64,000 bases of DNA from Capsicum annuum (Eukaryota; Streptophyta; Magnoliopsida; Solanales; Solanaceae): assembly GCF_002878395.1 (NCBI RefSeq), contig NC_061119.1, positions 16,724,109 through 16,788,108 of the forward strand, written 5' to 3'. Below, piece after piece: positions 60,712 through 64,000 of the stretch. A program made the position numbers and the translations under genes. The notes under the pieces were generated by a model. It was not told the origin of the DNA. It saw only the letters and a program-made list of their open reading frames with translations, and made no database searches. Every line of letters starts with the position of its first letter. Positions within the stretch are counted from its first letter, which is position 1.

Positions 60712-62394
60712 ATGCCTCTCAAAAAGACTAACGGAAAAAGAAATAGAAACCATCCAGCACCTCCGCCCGTTTAGGAAGATTCCCTGAGTGAGCACGTTAC
60801 ACATGTCGAGTTCAGGGTTGAATTCACTACTCTGGATCACTCGATAGCAGCTTAGAACAATCAGACAACTGCTATTCTAGTCAACCTAGTGAAAAATACT
60901 ATCGCAGCCAAGATCCGAGACTTCACCCGAATGAATCCTCCTTTATTTTTGGGATCCAAATCTGATGAGGATTCGCAGGAATTCCTTGACATAATTCAAA
61001 AGGTAAAAGACATTATGGGTGTGACTTCTAGTGAAGGTGCTAATTTAGTTACTTACCAGTTGTAGGATGTAGCTCACACCTGGTTTAAGAAGTGGAAAGA
61101 GGATAGGAGCACCGATACAGGGCCTATAGAATGGGAGAAGTTTGCTACAGCCTTCTTAGATAGATTCTTCCCTTTGGAGCTGAGGGAAGCTAAGGTGTTA
61201 GAGTTTATTAACTTAAAATAGGGCAACAAGAGTGTGAAGGAGTATTCTCTTAAATTTACTTAGCTAGCCAAATATGTTCCTCATGTAGTGGCTGATAACA
61301 GGTCTAGGATGAGCAAGTTTATATTTGAGGTATCTGATAGTATGGTCAAGGAGTGTAGAACTTTAATATTGATTAAGGAGATGGACTTATCTAAGTTAAT
61401 GGTCCATGCTCAGCAAATTGAAGAGGAGAAGGCTAAGGAGAAAGAGAGGGAAAATAAGTGGGCTAGAATAGGTAGCTTTAATTTTACTCAGCCAAATTCA
61501 TAGGGTGGTAACCGTCCTTAATTTCATCAGAAATCTTTAGTCCTAGCTCCGTCTTCGGCTAGTGCACCAGTTCCCAAATTCAAAAATGATAATCAGGCTA
61601 GAGAGCCAGGCTCTAAGTCCAAAGGCAGCATAAACAGTGGTCGTACGAATGCTCTTTGCTAGAAATATGTCCATCAGGGAGAATGCAGAAATGACAGCGA
61701 TATGTGTTTTGGGCGTGGCAAGCCAGGCCATAGGATTAGGGAGTGTCAAGTGGTGGCTCAGAAAGGTAGATACATGCGCCATCAGGGCTAGTCTCATTTG
61801 TGATCAGCACCAGCAGGTTGCCCGACTCAGCAGGGCACCACTTCCAATGCTACTAGCGGTCAACATTCGAATAAGCATTATGCACTTCAGTCCCAACAGG
61901 ATCAGGAAAGTTCTTCTGATGTAGTTACCGGTACATTACAGGTCTTTCATTTATATATTTATGCTTTGCTAGATCCTGGAGCTTCTCTTTCTTTTGTAAC
62001 CCCTTATATAGCTGTCAACTTCAGAGTCAGTCCCAAAATCTTAACAGATCCTTTCTTAGTATCTACCGTAGAGGGCAAGCCTATCATAGCCCAGCGGGTA
62101 TATAGGAACTTCCCGATTACAGTTTCTCAAAAAGTTACATTAGTAGACCTTGTAGAACTAGAGAAGATGGATTTTGACATCATTCTCGGCATGGATTGGC
62201 TCCATTCATGCTATGCTTCAGTTGATTGTAGAAATAGAATTGTTCACTTTCAATTTCCAAATGAACCAATCCTTGAATGGAGAGGTAGTACTACAGCTCT
62301 TAGGGGTCAGCATATTTCGTACCTTAGAGAAAGGAAAATAATATCCAAGGGGTGTGTCTTTCATCTTGTACGAGTAAAAGACTCTAGTTCCTAA
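60712..62394 (+). pseudogene. gag-protease of the gypsy element, one frame with 11 stops
   Basis: A single uninterrupted frame from the ATG at 60712 (MPLKKTNGKRNRNHPAPPPV). Gag capsid: MNPPLFLGSKSDEDSQEFLD, WEKFATAFLDRFFP. CCHC knuckle remnant CFGRGKPGHRIREC (second Cys replaced by Arg) near 61706. Protease loop ALLDPGASLSFV near 61962 and FDIILGMDWL near 62173. Stops at 60772, 60853, 61063, 61219, 61261, 61501, 61519, 61660, 61789, 61801 and 62392; no frameshift was seen. At nine or so the expected residue is Gln or Arg, so C-to-T change explains them. Gag forms particles and the protease matures them. Confidence 0.85.
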
Positions 62395-62862
62395 AGTCCC
62401 AATCTTGAGTCAGTGTTTGTAGTAAAGGAATTTACTGGTGTGTTCCGTGAAGACCTTCCCGAGTTTCTCCCAAAAGATAAATTGACTTTGGAACAAACCT
62501 TCTTCCAGATACCCAGCCTATCTCTATTCCGCCATATCGATTGGCTCCAGCCAAACTTAAAGAATTGAAAGAACAATTGAAAGACCTCTTAGATAAGGGA
62601 TTAATTAGACCCAATGTTTCCCCATGGGGCGGTCCAGTCCTTTTCATGCATAAGAAAGACAGTTCTCTTAGAATGTGCATCGATTACCATCAGTTGAACA
62701 AAGTCACCATCAAGAATAAATATCCACTCCCCAGAATCGATGACTTGTTCGATCAACTTCAGGGTGCCAGTTACTTCTCTAAGATAGACCTCAAATTCGG
62801 CTATCATCAGCTCAGAGGCAGAGAATGTGACATTCCAAAAATAGCTTTCAGAACTCGGTATG
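62395..62862 (+). pseudogene. Reverse transcriptase, N-terminal half (truncated)
   Basis: Starts SPNLESVFVVKEFTGVFRED, shifts frame near 62485, then reads [60 protein letters not shown] and [14 protein letters not shown]. These are the fingers/palm of Ty3/gypsy RT up to the first catalytic Asp (KIDL). It breaks after AFRTRY, before the YxDD box, at an LTR starting at 62863. Confidence 0.88.
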
Positions 62863-64000
62863 TGTCATGGCCCGAACTAAGGCCTGGCCGTGACAGACAT
62901 CCCAAACCATGAAGGACCGAAACGCCCTTCTCTATCTGGTAATCATGCACAACATTCATATAATAAAGAAGATACGAAAACATAATCTATTACGGAAACA
63001 TGGTCAACTCTGAATTCAACATAAGTTTGTAAACTATAAATCAAATACATCTAAATAACATCTGACTCGGTCTGCAAAATCTCTACTATATGAAATCTGA
63101 CAACTGTCTGAAACTGGGACAAGACCCCCAGTAGACCAAAACTAAAATAAGTGATAAAATCTGAGAACACAGGCCTTCTGGAATAGAGAAGGCTCACCAC
63201 TGCACAATCTGATCAGCTATTTGAATTATCTACTGCTTATCTGGACCCCTAGACTGAGTCTCAGAACCTGAGAGGTAGGGGAGGGGTAAATACAGATGTA
63301 CTGGTATGCAGAGCATATCCAAAATAATCATTAATAAATAAACATATATGAGAGCAATTTAAAACAGTTCATAAATATATCATGTAGTAAGAATTCACAT
63401 GGGCATTTTAAAGACTCTGTAAAAATCATCTCATCTCTGAGAAATCTGTGTTACTTCTGCGCTAGGTGGTATACCTTACAACTCTGAAAAATTTCATGGG
63501 CTATATAGAAACTGCCATTAACTCAGCAGCGAAGCCCCAAACCCAAGTGTGCCACAAGGGTCGGAGTCTCTAAATCTACTACGCCACATGGCCGTCGCCA
63601 GCGTACAATAATAATCTACCCGTATCGGCAAATACGGTTTCAGGCTCTCATAAGTTTGCAACTAATAGCTTCTGCATGATGCCCTCTCAATTTCGAACCC
63701 AACAAGTGGTAAATGACGGAAGAGTAGATCGTATTTGATAAGTTTTAACTCAAGTTCATATTATATATACGTTTAGAGCTTAAATGATCATTGTAGAGTA
63801 AAAGATGTTGGGTTCTAAGTTGATGTATGAATGAAAAATGGAGGGAAAGTGGAATTTCACCTAAGAAAGTAAAGTTCTCTCACATTGGTGGGAGAAAGAA
63901 ACTTTCTTGTGTTTTTATTGAGAAGCACTCCTTCAAGTGGATAGTGAAGCAAGAACATGAGATGCCTTGCGCCATTGTTGTCGCTATTTTCTCAGCTTCA
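62863..64000 (-). mobile_element. LTR nested in the gypsy RT, runs off the window
   Basis: Starts TGTCATGGCCCGAACTAAGG right after GTATG (62858-62862, candidate duplication). It resembles the other reverse LTRs in having an early GTGAC...CCATGAAGGACCG stretch and TACAGATGTACTGGTATGCA near 63290. Orientation is inferred from that layout. No coding region was seen to 64000. Confidence 0.65.

Larger units (their letters stand above)
58221..62862 (+). mobile_element. Ty3/gypsy (Tekay/Del-like) retrotransposon, 5' part
   Basis: In order: LTR 58221-60488, tRNA-iMet primer site, gag with zinc knuckle, protease, and the N-terminal half of RT, where a further LTR is inserted. It starts TATAATACCCC (decayed TG) and the LTR ends GGGTGTTACA. 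The left flank GAAAT (58216-58220) is the candidate target duplication, but the right end is outside the window. Confidence 0.82.

Noticed and set aside
1..64000. tRNA, rRNA or organelle DNA insertions
   Set aside because: No cloverleaf with proper boxes and no rRNA-like conserved stretches were noticed; a tRNAscan and organelle search would settle it.

Overview
This window is plant nuclear DNA made almost entirely of transposable elements. It is AT-rich and carries Ty3/gypsy and Ty1/copia retrotransposons, Helitron ends, a CACTA end, a hAT element and Mutator-like elements. The LTR styles (for example LTRs opening TGTCACGTC or TGTCATGGCCCGAAC, and the Athila/chromovirus mix) look like Solanaceae such as pepper, tomato or potato. 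That is inferred from remembered family resemblance, not from a search. I found no intact host gene, tRNA, rRNA or CRISPR. Every recognisable coding region is a broken transposon gene.

Left nest (1-21,186). The window opens in a reverse-oriented gypsy LTR (1-1033). Next come the decayed 3' end of a chromovirus (chromodomain trace at 1,575-1,712) and its 3' LTR. That LTR is split into 2,010-3,490 and 20,847-21,186 by a 17.4-kb Athila-type Ty3/gypsy element (3,491-20,846). The Athila has two LTRs, a degraded primer site, broken gag, protease, RT, RNase H and integrase, and an extra 3' coding region. The extra region carries an internal tandem duplication, and one copy of it is interrupted by a reverse-oriented solo LTR (13,011-15,502).

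Middle repeat block (21,187-36,172). A reverse LTR/TRIM-like remnant is followed by several diverged copies of an A-C-B repeat unit of roughly 1.7 kb. Each B part contains a ~200-bp foldback hairpin. One copy is broken by a truncated CACTA end and a 100-N gap. Another is split by a Helitron-type insertion (26,834-33,669). The uninterrupted copy at 22.1-24.0 kb serves as its empty site. Inside the Helitron are a 699-bp tandem duplication, two more Helitron-like 5' termini and a 1.3-kb Mutator-like element with perfect 9-bp target duplications.

hAT/MULE composite (36,173-51,807). A hAT element carries a broken BED-finger transposase on the minus strand and is split by an ~11.4-kb Mutator-like element. 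The Mutator-like element holds two convergent, intron-containing broken genes: an Ulp1-type cysteine peptidase with a DUF1985-like N-terminal region (+), and a MURA transposase with SWIM and CCHC zinc motifs (-). This is the architecture of the Kaonashi/ULP-carrying MULEs known from other plants. The insertion separates the hAT promoter-like palindrome from its transposase by about 11.7 kb.

Right nest (52,600-64,000). A long-inverted-repeat element is followed by the 3' end of a reverse copia element. A gypsy LTR (56,181) lies in the copia RT, a gypsy element with tRNA-iMet primer site (58,221) lies in that LTR, and a further LTR (62,863 to the end) lies in the last element's RT. Nonsense changes across these elements are dominated by CAG, CAA, CGA and TGG codons turned into stops, the pattern expected from decay of methylated cytosine.
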